Assembly (NCBI GenBank): GCA_958510825.1
Contig: OY294048.1
Span: forward strand, 24,873,887 to 24,937,886
Direction of reading: 5' to 3'
Source: Brachypterus glaber
Lineage: Eukaryota > Arthropoda > Insecta > Coleoptera > Kateretidae
Length of the DNA: 64,000 nucleotides
The notes under the pieces were generated by a model. It made no database searches and was not told the origin of the DNA. It saw only the letters and a list, made by a program, of their open reading frames with translations. A program made the translations under genes and the position numbers. Shown piece after piece: positions 9,591 through 21,989 of this stretch. Position 1 is the stretch's first letter, and each line of letters opens with the position of its first letter.

Positions 9591-10444
9591 ATTATCTTGC
9601 AAACAAAGCATTACCTAACTTCCAGCTACCTCAACATTAGAATCTTAAACATCAACCCCCATCTTGTGATAGGTTATTTGAAAGAGCTAAAAAAATGCTG
9701 TTTTGGTTAAAATAAAAATTAAATACCTCAACCCTTAACGGTGGATGATTTTATTTTAAAATAATTTGAAGAAAACATTTACAAAAATAGCTTATTTTTT
9801 AATAATTTAGTTTAATTCATGGTGGTTGTAACTTCTACCCTTTAGCTACCAGCCACCCCATATTTTTTATTTGTGATATAATTTCAATTATTGCAATATC
9901 TTTTTTAAAAGAGCCTAAAAATAATATCACAGCCCCCAAAAAAATCATGTGCCAGATACTAGAGCAACGCATTTTTATATTTTCGGGGTCGCTAAAACTG
10001 GATCTGATCTCAGAATTGATGCTTCAGGTCACAATTTTTTTCTACACATAAAAACATCTGAACTTAAATAATTTTCACACCCTTTTTTAAGTGTAGCACA
10101 TATTTTTTGTTTTTTTTTTTTGGTTGGGCCGCCATCCCCCCCCCCACTTAATCACGCTCCAGTGTCCAGTTGGTAAAATTGAGGGGTACAGTTGTGAAAT
10201 TAGCCAGTAAATTTCACCAGCGGTAAAATTTTGTTTTAGATGGGAAAATTCCATAAATTCTAGTTGGGAATTTTTTCGGTTGTTGAGTTGGGAATTTTCT
10301 CAATTTTAAGTTGGGAAATATTTGTTTTGCCCCCAGTAGGTTTCATATGTTTTGCCTCATTTAAAGCCAATGCAGGTGTTTAGAAAATCACATTTTTACT
10401 TTCTTATAAATGAAAGTCTTTTTTTTAGCTTAACTCTTTTTTTT
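9591..10444. other. no gene seen
   Basis: AT-rich DNA with a C-tract near 10135-10145 and the phrase GTTGGGAATTTT repeated near 10263, 10284 and 10309. No coding frame or element boundary was supported. Confidence 0.4.
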
Positions 10445-10452
10445 CCTAAAAC

Positions 10453-11943
10453 CAGTGGCGGATCCACGGGGGGGGGGGGGTAATGGGGGTAACTACCCCC
10501 CAGGATAAAATAATTTCAAAATTTGTCGAACGTTTGGTTATTCGTAAAAAATTTCGCCTGCGGCGCTAGAGTTCCTTGTATTTTTGTAAATTTTATAATT
10601 GCAAAATTTGTAGAACTTAAGCGTAAAATTCGTAAAAATTTTCACCTGCGGCGCTAGAGTTCCTTGTATTTTTGTAAATTTTATAAATAATTGCAAAATT
10701 TGTAGAACTTAAGCGTAAAATTCGTAAAAATTTTCGCCTGCGGGGCTAGAGTTACTTGTATTTTTGTAAATTTTATATTTAATTAATTGTAAATTAAAAG
10801 ACTGGTTTAAAATTAAAATAGCCCATCAAATTTGTAAAAGCTTTGCCTGTGGAGCCATTCCAGCGTTTCGGGTGTTTCACTCGTACACATTTGAACGATT
10901 TTTTTAAATATTTATTGCACTAATAGATTGTTACAGGTGTGCTACAATTAGACTAATATATCAGTTAAACAAGCTATTAAAACCCGAAAAAAAAAATAAA
11001 AAAAAATAAAGAAGATGTAAGCAAATTCTTCCGTTTCGGGTGTTTCATTTTTTTGCCTTGTGTTTATGTATAGAGTTGAAATATGTTAAAATCTACGAAT
11101 TTATAAGCTTTTATAATGAATTATTTATCACAACGTATAGTTAAATTTATGCTTTGTTCTATCATAACATTAGCAATAAATATTATAAATATATATTTTT
11201 TTTAAGTTATAAAATGAACGTTTCGGGTGTTTCATATAATTTAATATAAACACCGGAAGGTGTTTCACTTAAAAAATATATTCGTTTTTAAATCCTAAAT
11301 CAAAATTATATTATGTATCTCAAAAATAATTTCGGAAAGACGATTCGGCATAAAAAAAAAAAAACAGAATAATTAATTTAGTAATAAAAATACAAAACAT
11401 TACGTTCTTAAAGAGTTTATTTCTTACATAAATATTATTTTTAATATTAATCATAATGAATACTAAAAATAATACCGAACAAGATTTTTTACTTTAAAAA
11501 CCTAGAATTTCCTATAAATATTTCTAATGAATTAACAAATTTAACAACATTTTTTATAATTTATTAAATTTCTCACACCGAAACATAGCTTTCAAAATGG
11601 AAAGGGAAACATCGTCTTAAATACTAACAATAAACTGAAATACTGCTGCCAACAAAATAATACTTTTCCCTATAAGCCTAAGTTTGTTAAAATCGAAAAC
11701 AAAAAAAATTAAAAAAACAATTTTTAAAATAGTTGGATTAATAAATTATAGAGATTTTACTTTAATTATTCACATTAATTAATTTTATACAGTAATGTTT
11801 AAAAATTACTACCCATGTTCTTAAACCGCTGGAATGGCCCTGTGGTGCTAGGGCTTTCTTACGTTTTTTCTTAATTCAAGAATATAAAATTTTATTTTTT
11901 GATTTTACCCCCCCCCCAGGACCATTTCCTGGATCCGCCCCTG
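10453..11943. mobile_element. non-autonomous hAT element, 1491 bp, intact ends
   Basis: The ends CAGTGGCGGATCCA and TGGATCCGCCCCTG are inverted repeats, and the insertion is flanked by a perfect 8-bp direct duplication CCTAAAAC (10445-10452 and 11944-11951). Eight-base duplications and CAG-type termini are characteristic of hAT transposons. There is no transposase frame, so it depends on an autonomous relative. Subterminal inverted copies of GCCATTCCAGCG lie at about 10855 and 11827. G- and C-tracts sit just inside the ends. Confidence 0.9.
10500..10790. repeat. tandem repeat inside the hAT element
   Basis: Three units of roughly 95-115 bp contain CGTAAAAATTTTCRCCTGCG, GCTAGAGTTCCTTGTATTTT and TGTAAATTTTATA. 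The phrase CGTTTCGGGTGTTTCA occurs several times further inside (about 10863, 11030, 11218). Repeat expansion of this kind explains much of the element's length. Confidence 0.75.
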
Positions 11944-11951
11944 CCTAAAAC

Positions 11952-12931
11952 GTCGAGAAAAATCAAATTAAGCAATAACAAAAATTGTCTGTCGGTTTGT
12001 CTGTCTGTCTGTATCTACGATAACTTAAGAACGCTTTGAGCTAGCCACTTGAAATTTGGTATACAGATGTATTTTTATATTATCTTGGACAAGTTTGTAT
12101 CTCAGCAAAATCGGTTGAAGGGAAGGGGGTTAAATTTTTGTTGTGGTCTTAATTTTATTATTTAGAATATAAGAAAATTAAAAACCACATACTTAAAACT
12201 TTAAAACGAAACAAAAAATGCTATTATTTTTTCTTTATCATTCACAATAGAAGAAAAGTTGAAAAATACACCTAAAAGGTAAAATAAAGTTACATAAAAA
12301 AAAATATCATTTTTTTTCCATGACCCCCCCCCCCCCTCTCCCCAAAAGGTAATACATTGTTTCCGGACAACTTACTTAGTATTTCCAATGGAAGAAAAAT
12401 TTAAAAAGCACCTAAAAGGTTAAATAAAATTACATAAAAAATTTTATTATCGATTTTTCAAGACCTCCCCCCCCTCCCCAAATTGTAATCATTTTTTTCT
12501 GGACAATTTTTTTTATGGGAAAGTATTCTCGCTCATTCGAGACGGCTGGTTTCCTAATAAATTCTAAAAAATCAGTTTGACAATTATTTTGACAGGATTC
12601 GATAAAAAGGAACCGGCAAAAATTTACCCTACTAAAACCTACAAAGTCTTATGAATCAGTTTCAGGATTTAACTGTCAAGGCCTCCATAGGGATATTCCT
12701 ATAAAATTATTTAACATGTCGTACCTATGAAAGCCTATAAACACCGGTCATTCCACAGGATATTGATATTGATTGAGGTAAAAGGCGATATTTCGTCCCT
12801 TAAATGAAGAGTGACATGCCCCTTGTCAAGCAGCTTTGTTTCCTTTATCAGTTTACTACATTTAAATTGGAGAACATACCTTTAGTCGTTTACTTAACTA
12901 CAACCCCAGAGATACTAAGTTTAATGTGAAA
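11952..12931. other. no gene; weak 140-bp duplication and C-tracts
   Basis: Around 12246-12345 and 12386-12480 two related segments share AGAAGAAAA, CACCTAAAAGGT, AAATTACATAAAAA and a following C-tract, about 140 bp apart. A (TGTC)n run lies near 11985. No protein or RNA gene was recognised. Confidence 0.5.
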
Positions 12932-13110
12932 CAGGTTGGCTCCTATGGGCAGGCGCGGATCCAAGCAAAACCGAAGTAATTATCAATGCTTTCTTGGTTT
13001 AGAACAAATTTTCCGGAAGATAGGCAAAATCTAACAGGAATTGCCCCCCTCCCCAAAGAAAAATCCTGGATCCGCGCCTACCTATAGGAGCCGGCGGCAG
13101 CGAACCTGTT
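12932..13110. mobile_element. small palindromic MITE
   Basis: GGCTCCTATGGGCAGGCGCG GATCCA near 12938 faces its near-perfect inverted copy ending AGGAGCC near 13092, with an outer ACAGGTT on both sides. The arms share the GCGGATCCA motif with the hAT element at 10453, but the outer sequence differs and no clear target duplication was found. No coding capacity. Confidence 0.6.
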
Positions 13111-13156
13111 AGGTTTTAAGAATTCTCATTCAAGCCATGTTCTATGGTTATTGGTT

Positions 13157-13993
13157 ATGGTTATTAGGGACATACCAACAAAGAAAATGGATGACGTGTT
13201 CAATGCATCATTTATAAGTGGTTCTGGACTTCATGAAAGTGTTCATTTAGAGAAATCGGAGGATATGATGGAACTATTTTACCTAAAGGACTTACTTCAT
13301 CATAAAAATATTATAATAGAAAGTCAACAAGAAACCATAACCTCATTGAGAGAACAGATTTCTTTGCTAAAATCAGTACCGCCACCTATATCACAACAAC
13401 CAGAACCTATAATTCAACCAAGAAAGGACACTGAGAAACAGATAAACGTACCTGCCAGCCGCATGGCGCCATCTGCTGCCGTGCCGTCAAACTTAAACCC
13501 CACGCAAACAGATGCGCAGATACAAAATGTCAAAAACAAAAAGATAGACAAGCAAAACAACACAAATTTTGTTACTCAAAAACAATTAAATGAGGCAATA
13601 AAACAGGCAGAACAAACATTGAAAGATCAATGTGTGACCTTAGCTAAAAACACAAAACCCGTGTCTGCAAAAACACAGAAGCAAAATGAACAAAATACAT
13701 CTAGACGAGCCAGTGTAGTTAATAATAACGCCAAAACTGCTGGTTCAAACACTAAAGTTGTTGGTTCAAATACTGACTCAAATGTTGTTGCAAAAAACAA
13801 ACAGTGGTTTTTTGTGTCTAAATATAACAACTCATACACAGCAGAAAAATTACGGACTTATTTAGAAAATAGACTCCCAGGCAGAGAACTTATAATCCAA
13901 CCTGTTAATAATTGGGGAACATATAATTCTTATAAGCTTGCAGTAGACGAAGACAAATGTGAATTTATCTACTTCAATTCCATTAGGCCATAG
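13157..13993 (+). CDS. LINE-a ORF1 (nucleic-acid-binding protein), apparently intact
   Basis: A 278-residue frame begins at the ATG at 13157 (a second in-frame ATG at 13187 is equally possible) and ends in TAG. It starts with an acidic region, then a heptad-like stretch (about residues 40-75, LLHHKNIIIESQQETITSLR), then a long Gln/Asn/Lys-rich linker and a C-terminal block with WFFVSKYNNSYTAEKLRTYL. This layout (coiled coil, basic linker, small C-terminal domain) is what ORF1 of insect CR1/Jockey-like LINEs looks like; the product packages element RNA. ORF2 follows after about 50 bp. Base composition matches the element, not host exons. Confidence 0.75.
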   Translation: MVIRDIPTKKMDDVFNASFISGSGLHESVHLEKSEDMMELFYLKDLLHHKNIIIESQQETITSLREQISLLKSVPPPISQQPEPIIQPRKDTEKQINVPASRMAPSAAVPSNLNPTQTDAQIQNVKNKKIDKQNNTNFVTQKQLNEAIKQAEQTLKDQCVTLAKNTKPVSAKTQKQNEQNTSRRASVVNNNAKTAGSNTKVVGSNTDSNVVAKNKQWFFVSKYNNSYTAEKLRTYLENRLPGRELIIQPVNNWGTYNSYKLAVDEDKCEFIYFNSIRP

Positions 13994-14039
13994 GGACGGG
14001 TCCAGTATTTGATTCTCCATAAGAAGACATTTCGTAACT

Positions 14040-16660
14040 TTAACAGATCAAGAGGGCAATACAAACACAGATTACAACAGAATTAATAGAGATTCTAGGA
14101 AAACCGACAAACATAATACAAAAATTGGTATCTTGCACTTAAACATACAATCGGCAAGAAATAAACAGCTAGAACTTGAAGCTTTCTTTGACAAACAGCG
14201 TAATGAACAGGATGACATATGTCTCTCTGAGCATTTCTTTGACGATGAAGAAATAAAAGGCTTTCATGTACCACATTTTAATGTTGTTTCAAAATATTGT
14301 CGCAAATATTCACACAGAGGAGGCGTTACTATACTTTGTCATGAAAAGTCCGATTTTATTAAATTGTCCTGTGTTGACCACTTATCTACTGAAACTTATT
14401 GTGAGGTAACAGCAGTACAATCACTTAAGTATGATTTACTTATATTAGCAGTTTATCGTTCACAACCACCAGAGGGTGATAATGATAAGTTTCTTGAAAT
14501 ATTTGAGAAGGTTTTAACAAGACTAAAAAGTTTTAGGTGTGATATTGTAGTACTAGGTGACTTTAATATCCATTTTAATAAAAATAATACATTACAACAA
14601 AAATTTAAAGACCTAATAACTTCCTTTAATTTCAGATCTATGATTACAGAAAAAACCAGAAAGAAGAATTGCATAGATAATAACTGGTAAATTTTGATAA
14701 ACCTCTTAAAACAAAAGTGTTTGTCCCCGGTTTATCAGATCATAAGGCTGTGTCAATTAATATTGAGTTTCCTACAGACCAGGTTGAAAAAAAAATTACA
14801 TTTAGAAACTTTACTGCTGAAGGTATGTTGACATTTTATAGTAATATGCTAGAAGTTAACTGGGAGTTTGTGAGTGAACAGCATTTGGACATAAACAGTA
14901 AATTTTCAATTTTTATGAAGACTTTAATACATAACATAAATAAAGCTTTTCCAAAAAAAAAAACACAAAACTATATCTAAAAAAAGCAAATCAAAAAATA
15001 AATGGTTTAATTCACACTTGAAACAAATGCGTGACAATGTTCAGTTATTGTCCGAACTTCACCATAATTTCCCTAGTGATGCTTTAAAAAATCATCTAAA
15101 ATCCTTCAGAGATGCTTACAAAAGTGAAATTCATCAGGCAAAAAGAAAGTTTAATGAAAATTATGTATCTGAACATGGAAATAATCCAAAAACATATTGG
15201 AATGTTATAAATAATAACAAAAAAAAGCAAAATTCTCAAAAAACAAATCTTGATGCTGATGAGCTGAACAAATTCTTTGTAAGTGTTTCTGATAGGTTAA
15301 AAAAGGAAAATTTAAATCAAAAACAAAATATTCAGAAGGGATCTTTTGCGGATTTTTTTAATAAAAATAAAATTTACCCTAAGTTTGAGTTTAGCCCTAT
15401 TTCCTTTAATCAAATGCGCGATATTATAAACAAAATGAAAAATAAAAGCAGTCTGGATCACTTTGACATTAGCTCAAACATATTAAAACATATAAAAAAT
15501 ATTATTATAATTCCACTGACTAAACTTATCAATGAATGTATTGTCAAAGGTACTTTTCCAGATGTACTTAAGGTCTCAAGGGTCGTACCTATCCATAAAG
15601 GTGGACCTTTGACCCCCAATAATTTTCGTTCCATCCATAGTCCCTGTTGGTTTTCGGAAAAATAAGTCCACTAACGCGGCAATAATGAACTTGGTAAATC
15701 AAATAATACAGGGCATGGAAAGCGGAGAATATGTTGGGGTGACATTGTGTGACCTTCAGAAAGCCTTCGACTGTGTATCTCATCCTGTACTCCTTAAAAA
15801 ATTACAAATTTATAATTTTAGCGAAATGAATTGTGGGTTGATTGAGTCCTACCTCTATGAGAGAAAGCAATACGTTGTTGGTGACAAGACAAAATGGAGA
15901 CTCGTGAATGATGGCACCCCCAAGGGTCTGTCCTCGGTTCCATTTTGTTTTTGTTATACATAAATGATCTTAACCAAGCAATGGATGGCACTGATACAAC
16001 TCTTTTCGCTGATGACACAACTTTTTTAAATAAAAATAAGGTATTACAAAGCATAGGAGACAACATGCAGGATACACTGTTGAAGGCTTAAACCTGGTTC
16101 GAATTGAACGAACTATCGCTAAACGCAAGCAAAACTGTCAAAATGCTGTTTACACACAAGCCTACAGGTGATTTTGATAACCCTTTATGTGCTAAATTCC
16201 TAGGTGTTTACTTGGACCCTAAATTAAACTGGAATCAGCACATTGAAAAACTTGCAAATAAATTATCAAAAAATATATATGTAATGCGGCAGCTTAAAGG
16301 CTTGGTAAATCAAAGCATAATTTTAACAGCATATCATGCACTTTTTTCCTCACAAATATCTTATTGTCTTATAAACTGGGGCCATGCCACAGGTATGTCT
16401 CGTATATTTGGTCTGCAAAGGAAAGTTTTACGTATAATAACTGGTCTGGGTTACAGGGATGATGTTAAGAATAAATTTATTGAGTTGAAGATCTTAACTC
16501 TCCCTTCACTTTATATATACTTGTGTCTAACTCATGTTCATAAAAATATTCTGTCCTATGATACTCAGGGTGCCCTACATAATTATAGTACTCGTGTAAA
16601 CAATGGCATTAGAATAGATTTTTATAGACTAGCTTCTAGCAGAAATGGGACTAATTATTA
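14040..16660 (+). pseudogene. LINE-a ORF2 (endonuclease and reverse transcriptase), decayed
   Basis: The order is an apurinic-type endonuclease (LHLNIQSARNK, VVLGDFNIHF, GLSDHKAV at 14110-14760), a linker, then reverse transcriptase with LCDLQKAFDCVSHP, GTPKG and LFADDTTFL (15685-16030) and a thumb/C-terminal region to about 16660. Breaks are frequent: a frame change after 14680, another in an A-run at about 14950, loss of the fingers region near 15630 (sequence jumps from NNFRSI into GFRKNKST), a one-base change near 15930 and a stop at 16089. The active-site motif is FADD rather than YADD. No RNase H domain is seen. The 3' end is cut off by LINE-b. Most like CR1/Jockey-type LINEs. Confidence 0.85.
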
Positions 16661-17895
16661 TGGTATACCGGCCATGTCGAGCCAGTACTCGTCTAGCATG
16701 GACCCTCTTATTAAGGCTAACGCTGGACAGTGACATAACACATGTTCCATTGTTTCCTCTTCCATGTAGCATCCTCTACAGATGGGGTCGACTGGCTTTC
16801 CCATGATGTTAAGATGCTTATTTAGTTTGCAGTGACCTGTTACGATGCTTGCAAATTGTCTTAGGTTATCCCTTTTTAGTTGCATACAAAAGCGTGCTGT
16901 CTTTTCCCACGGAGTGGGAAGGGCTGCTCTTGCATGTTTACAGTCGTTTCTCGTAATCCAATTACGGGTGTGTTTTATGTGGGTTTCTTGATTAATGAGA
17001 GCTGTTTTAAAAGCGACAGATACAGGGATTATGGGCTCTGGACCAATAGGTACAGAGCCTGAGCCTGCTCGTGCCAATCTATCAGCTTCTTCATTGCCTA
17101 CATTTCCATTATGCCCCTTTACCCATGAAAGTGTAACAGTATTAGAAACTGCCGCTTCCTCCAGGGATTGGTGACATTCTAAAACTAGCTTTGAAGTAAT
17201 TTTGAAAGACTTGATTGCTAGTATGGAAGCTTTGCTATCCGTAAGAATAGTTATTCTTCTATTACTGATTTCCCTTTCATAAATAGTTCTCGCAGCAATT
17301 GTTATGCCTATGCCCTCTGCCTGAAAGACCGAGGCATGCTTGCCAAGGGAAATGCTTATTTCTAACTCTAGATCAGGTCAGAAAACTCCTGCACCTGATC
17401 CTTCAGTTGTCTGAACCATCAGTGTACATGACAATATCAGGTACGCTGTCAGTTTCTTCTTTAGTGGAAGCATAAGCTTGGTATGATCTATTAAAGATAT
17501 ACCTGGGAGCAACTAGATCGGTCTGATATTCAAGAATTGGAGCTTGTGACACAAACCGTTCAAGAATAGACTCATGTCCAGTACGCGTCCCTCTTGCATT
17601 CCACGTACTATTTGCTTTCAGCCTAAGAGCTGTCTTTGCGGCCTCACCCTCAACAAAAAGATTAAGGGGAGGAATACAAAGCAGAGTCTCTAAAGCTGCA
17701 GTTGGAGTTGATCGCATTGCACCGGTTATACTCATAAGAGCTAGTCTTTGAATATGATTTAGTTGAGTTCTTGCTGTAGTCAGTTGGGTTCTGGGCCACC
17801 ATATAACTGAGCCATATGTTAGCATAGGCCTTATGACAGCGGTGTACAGCCAAAGGGTGATCTTGGGAGACAAACCCCAAGATCTGCCCAGTGCT
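16658..17895 (-). pseudogene. LINE-b, 5'-truncated ORF2 tail with RNase H
   Basis: On the minus strand the fragment starts inside the thumb of a reverse transcriptase (LSPKITLWLYTAVIRPMLTYG), runs into an RNase H domain (YTDGS, then VFQAEGIGI, ILTDSKASI and WVKGHNGNVGNEEADRLA after one frame change near 17395) and ends with the Cys/His knuckle CRGCYMEEETMEHVLCHC. The presence of RNase H points to the I/R1/LOA-type LINEs rather than LINE-a's group. Its stop codon at 16658 marks the junction with the truncated LINE-a. The 5' end is missing. Confidence 0.85.
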
Positions 17896-18154
17896 CTAAT
17901 TCAGAACCTTCCACTTAAACATATTGGGGAAATAGTACTGGGCCTAACAAAATAATAATAAACCATACTTTAGATGGGGATAATTGGGGTCGATATAAGT
18001 TAATCTTTTCTATAATACCCTGTAGACTGTAAAGTTTTTGGCAACTCTAAATACATGTAATCTATTCAAAATGTGTACTTTTTATATATTCGGAGATATT
18101 TAACTTTAAATTTGTTGAAAATCTTTGGGCGATTCACTTCACATTTTGATCAGT
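17896..18154. other. spacer between LINEs, nothing recognised
   Basis: AT-rich spacer without frames of interest. Confidence 0.4.
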
Positions 18155-21100
18155 ATTAATAATAATAATAATAATAATACATTTATTAAACCAATTAGCA
18201 TAAAATAACAAAAAATAAAAATAAAATAAAATTACAATAATACCTAGGCTAATGAGTTCAAAGGACCAGATTAAGATTTGCATCTCATTCCTCCCCTGGC
18301 CCCAAAAATTGTAAAAAATATTAGTAAACAGCAAAGTAAAGGAATCATATAATGGTAATTAAGTACCTACACGTACTAATTAATATTTAACTATTTTGTT
18401 CATTTAGTAACCTGGCTTTTATTAAAAATTTAGCTCTAGAAATCGAACTATTTTTTATATTTTGTGGTAGTTTAGAGTATAATGTATAAATATCAAACGT
18501 AAAAGATTTCCTAAAAAATTCCGTGTTACGTTCAGGTGGATCAATTAAACCCTCTATGACGAGTAAGGATGTTATGAACATCATCTCTAAACCTAATTTT
18601 ATTGTAAAGATAAGGTGGGGACTTAGTTTTAATAATTTTATGATACAAACAAAGCTTATGTAATTTTCTTCGATTAGACATATTGAGCCAACCTGATTGC
18701 CTTAGATACGGTGAGATATGTGCTCTTCTGCGAACTTCATAAATGAGGCGGAGACATGAATTTTACATTCTTTGTATTCTTCTTTTATCAACTTCATTTA
18801 AGTACATATCGTAGACAGAATCACAATAATTAAAGTTTGAAAGTATAATAGTCACATAAAACTTTTTTGAAATTTTGGGTAAAAATGTGCCGATTAGCAT
18901 ACAGCATTTTTAGTTTATAGTAAGCCTTTTGTAACATACTTATAATATGACTAGAAAAACTTAATTTTGAGTCTAACAATAATCCTAGATTTTTAGCACA
19001 AGCTACAATCTCTAAAGCAACACCATTAATTGTAATATTTACAAAATTTTTAACCTGATTGATTTTGGCTTGATTTCCAAACAACATCATTGTTGATTTA
19101 TTCACATTAATTTTTAGCTTATGACTATTGGAGATTGCAATTAATTTTTGTAAATCAGAAGATATATTATTATTGTAATGCTCATCATTCATTTTAAAAG
19201 AAAAGTAAAGTTGGCTATCATCAGCGTAAAAGTGATAAAGGTAATATTCTAACACTTCAGGAAAACAAGAAGTATATATAATATATAATAAAGGCCCTAA
19301 AATTGACCCTTGAGGTACTCCTTTAGAAATAGTAATGCAATCTGAGCGATTGTTACCCAAAGTTACCTGTTGTTTACGTGAGTCCAAATAGCTTTTAAAA
19401 AGTGATACGGCACTATCAGAAAGGCCAATATAGTGAAGTATTGCTATAAGCAATTCATGGTCAATATTGTCAAATGCTTTGGAGTAGTCAAGCAAAAGCA
19501 GAAGAGTGATATCACCATTATCTATGGCAGTATTTATGTCATCAATAACTTTACTTAGTGCAGTATTACAACTATGTCCAAACCTAAAACCAGATTGATT
19601 TTGGGGAAGTATATTAAAAGCATTTAAATGATCCTTAAGTTTTATGGCAACAAAAATCTTAGACAAAATACTAAGCTTACTTATAGGTCGAAACTCATTT
19701 AGAGCTTGTGGATTTTTTACTTTAGGTATTGGCACAACAAGTGCCTGTTTCCAAATATCAGGAACTGTACTAGTTTCAAGAGAATAATTAACTAAATGAG
19801 TTATATATGGCAGAATAAAAGGACAACATAGTTTAATAACTGTGAGACTAATATCATCTATTCCTTTAGCTTTACTTTTTAGGCTTCGAATTATATCAAA
19901 AATACATTCGATGGATACCGGCATAAATTCAAGCTTTTCTGTTACTCCGTTTTTAACATTTGAGTTATAAAAATTTAATAAGTCAGGATCAGTCAATTGA
20001 TTATTAAAACCGTCATGTGCACTTGCGAAAAAATTATTTAAATTATTAATATTAGATAAATGCGCAGGAACTGGACTATTATTATTAGAAAACACGTCCA
20101 TTTTTCGCAAGGCATTCCAGAGTTGTGCGCTACCAGCAGTATTAGCCTGATGATTAAGAAAAGCTTTTTTTCCCTATCTATTGCTTTACGAGTAAAGTTA
20201 CGTAAATTTTTATAATACTCAAAATCATTACCATTTTTAGTTCTCAGAAATTTCTTATACGCTTTTTCCCTTAACTTTAGAGAAAATTCGGGTAACGTAA
20301 GGTATATGGGTATCCATCAAAAGCTTAATATTTTCGTTAAATATTCTGACTTTATGGTTAATATCATTAACTAAAAAAATATCATTCCAAGGTAAAGTTT
20401 CAAGGTGATTATTAAAACGTTCCTAATCAAAGTTAGAAAAGCTTCTAAAAGTTTTAGCATAAGGAATAAATGACAAATCTTTTACTAACAAACTACAGTA
20501 AATTAAAGAATGGTCAGCTAAGTCATGAACATGAATTACTCCACTATCAACTAATACAGTATCTGAATTTGTTATTATGTAATCAATAAGTGTTGATGAG
20601 TCTCTTGTGATTCTTGTAGGGCCACTTATGATTTGTTTTAGATCAAAGGACTCGAGTATACTATTAAATTTAACACTATAACTGCTATCTACAGATAATG
20701 CATCTATATTAAAATCCCCTAAACAAAAAAAATAAATTATTAGAAAGCACAGACAAAGAATAGCTCTTTTCCAATTCATTCATAAATTTAGAAAAAGTTT
20801 AACCATGAGGACTATATATAGCTGAGCATGTTACCTTAATATTATTAGAAAGTTCTATTTCGACCCAGTATTGTTCAATATTGTTTTCAAAACAAAGTTT
20901 TAAAATTATAAGATGAATTAATATAAAAAGCTATCGCACTTCCCCTTAAATTCTCAGTGACATGTACAAAATTATATCCTGGTATATTAACTGCATTAGG
21001 TAGGACATCATCTAATAGCCAAGTTTCAGTAACTGCCATAACATCAAATCTTTTATACAGCACAAATCCAAATTTCCCACTGCACATAAAAATAGCCCCC

Positions 21101-21190
21101 TGATGAGATGTAAACAACAGTTTTTCTACAGTCAAAACAATACGAAAAAATAAATGATCTAACCTAAAAATACCAAACAAAGTGTAGCCA
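18155..21190 (-). pseudogene. LINE-c, ORF2 with endonuclease and reverse transcriptase
   Basis: Minus-strand order: endonuclease with FDVMAVTETWLLDD (20887-21180), then LGDFNID, LIDYIITN and DHSLIYC (20423-20779), then the long reverse transcriptase frame 18830-20110 (426 residues) containing FRPISKLSILSKIF, QSGFRFGHS, LLDYSKAFDNIDH, GVPQGSILGPLLY and FYADDSQLY, so its catalytic YADD box is intact. The C-terminal region continues to about 18390 after a frame change. The element ends in a TTA/ATT repeat at 18155-18180, the simple-sequence tail typical of several insect LINE clades. Frame breaks at about 20110-20420 and 20780-20890 and the missing ORF1 make it non-autonomous. Confidence 0.88.
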
Positions 21191-21902
21191 ACTGTAGAAA
21201 TATAAAAACTGGCTTTGGTTTATGAAGCTACGACTTACGTTCTAATTCGATTCTCAGAAAATTATTTTGACCAGTATTTTTTGCAATAAATCGTAGTGAC
21301 AATAATAAATAGTTAATAATCATTGCAGTGGTCTATGTGCGTTATTTTCCTGTAGTGATTAGACAATTTTTGTTTAATATTTCAAGTTTAATACCTATCC
21401 CGACCATTCTAATGCAAAACAGCGTTTCAAAGTGGAAAGTGTTGTGTACATTTTTTTACTTTATTATTTAATAAATTTTATAGTGATTTAATCGCTGTGG
21501 TTGATAATTTAAAAAAATCAGTGAAAACTTCTTGTTAAGATGTTAAGAAAACAAGGGTTGGAAAATAGTTCGATGGCATCCAGCGGATACCTAAAATATT
21601 ATTATTACCTAGGTGATAATGAGATGTTTACTTCATGAAAACATGGCCCTATAATAGGGGCCCTATTTTACTACGGTAGGTAAGTTTAAAAAAACTTTTC
21701 TCATCGAGTGAATATGGTAACGTTGGGAAGATTTCATACATATTTGCTACAAGGTCACCATTAATTTAGAGAATTTCACAGCGTGACATTGACGTACGGC
21801 TAAAAGGTACATTTTTTTCAAAAAAATCCCATTCTGAAACTACTGCACATATTTTTTTAATTTTCACGGAAAATGTTAGTTATACCATGAGCTATACGTG
21901 TA
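21191..21902. other. no gene; presumed right inside of the CACGGTG element
   Basis: AT-rich sequence between LINE-c and the right inverted terminus. No transposase fragment was recognised. Confidence 0.35.
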
Positions 21903-21932
21903 TTTTTTTTCCGACGCTATTTCAAATACACG

Positions 21933-21935
<3 letters not shown>
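21903..21935 (-). repeat. right terminal inverted repeat of the CACGGTG-type element
   Basis: Reverse complement of the left terminus at 7645-7677 with one mismatch (CACC instead of CACG at the outer end). It abuts (TA)n at 21936-21986. Confidence 0.75.

Positions 21936-21984
<49 letters not shown>
21936..21984. repeat. (TA)n microsatellite
   Basis: About 50 bp of TA repeats separating the CACGGTG element terminus from the Penelope-like palindrome. Confidence 0.9.

Positions 21985-21989
<5 letters not shown>

Noticed and set aside
7645..21935. Polinton/Maverick element between the matching ends
   Set aside because: No protein-primed polymerase, packaging ATPase, capsid or integrase genes; the inside is LINEs, a SINE and MITEs, and the ends abut TA rather than a 6-bp duplication.
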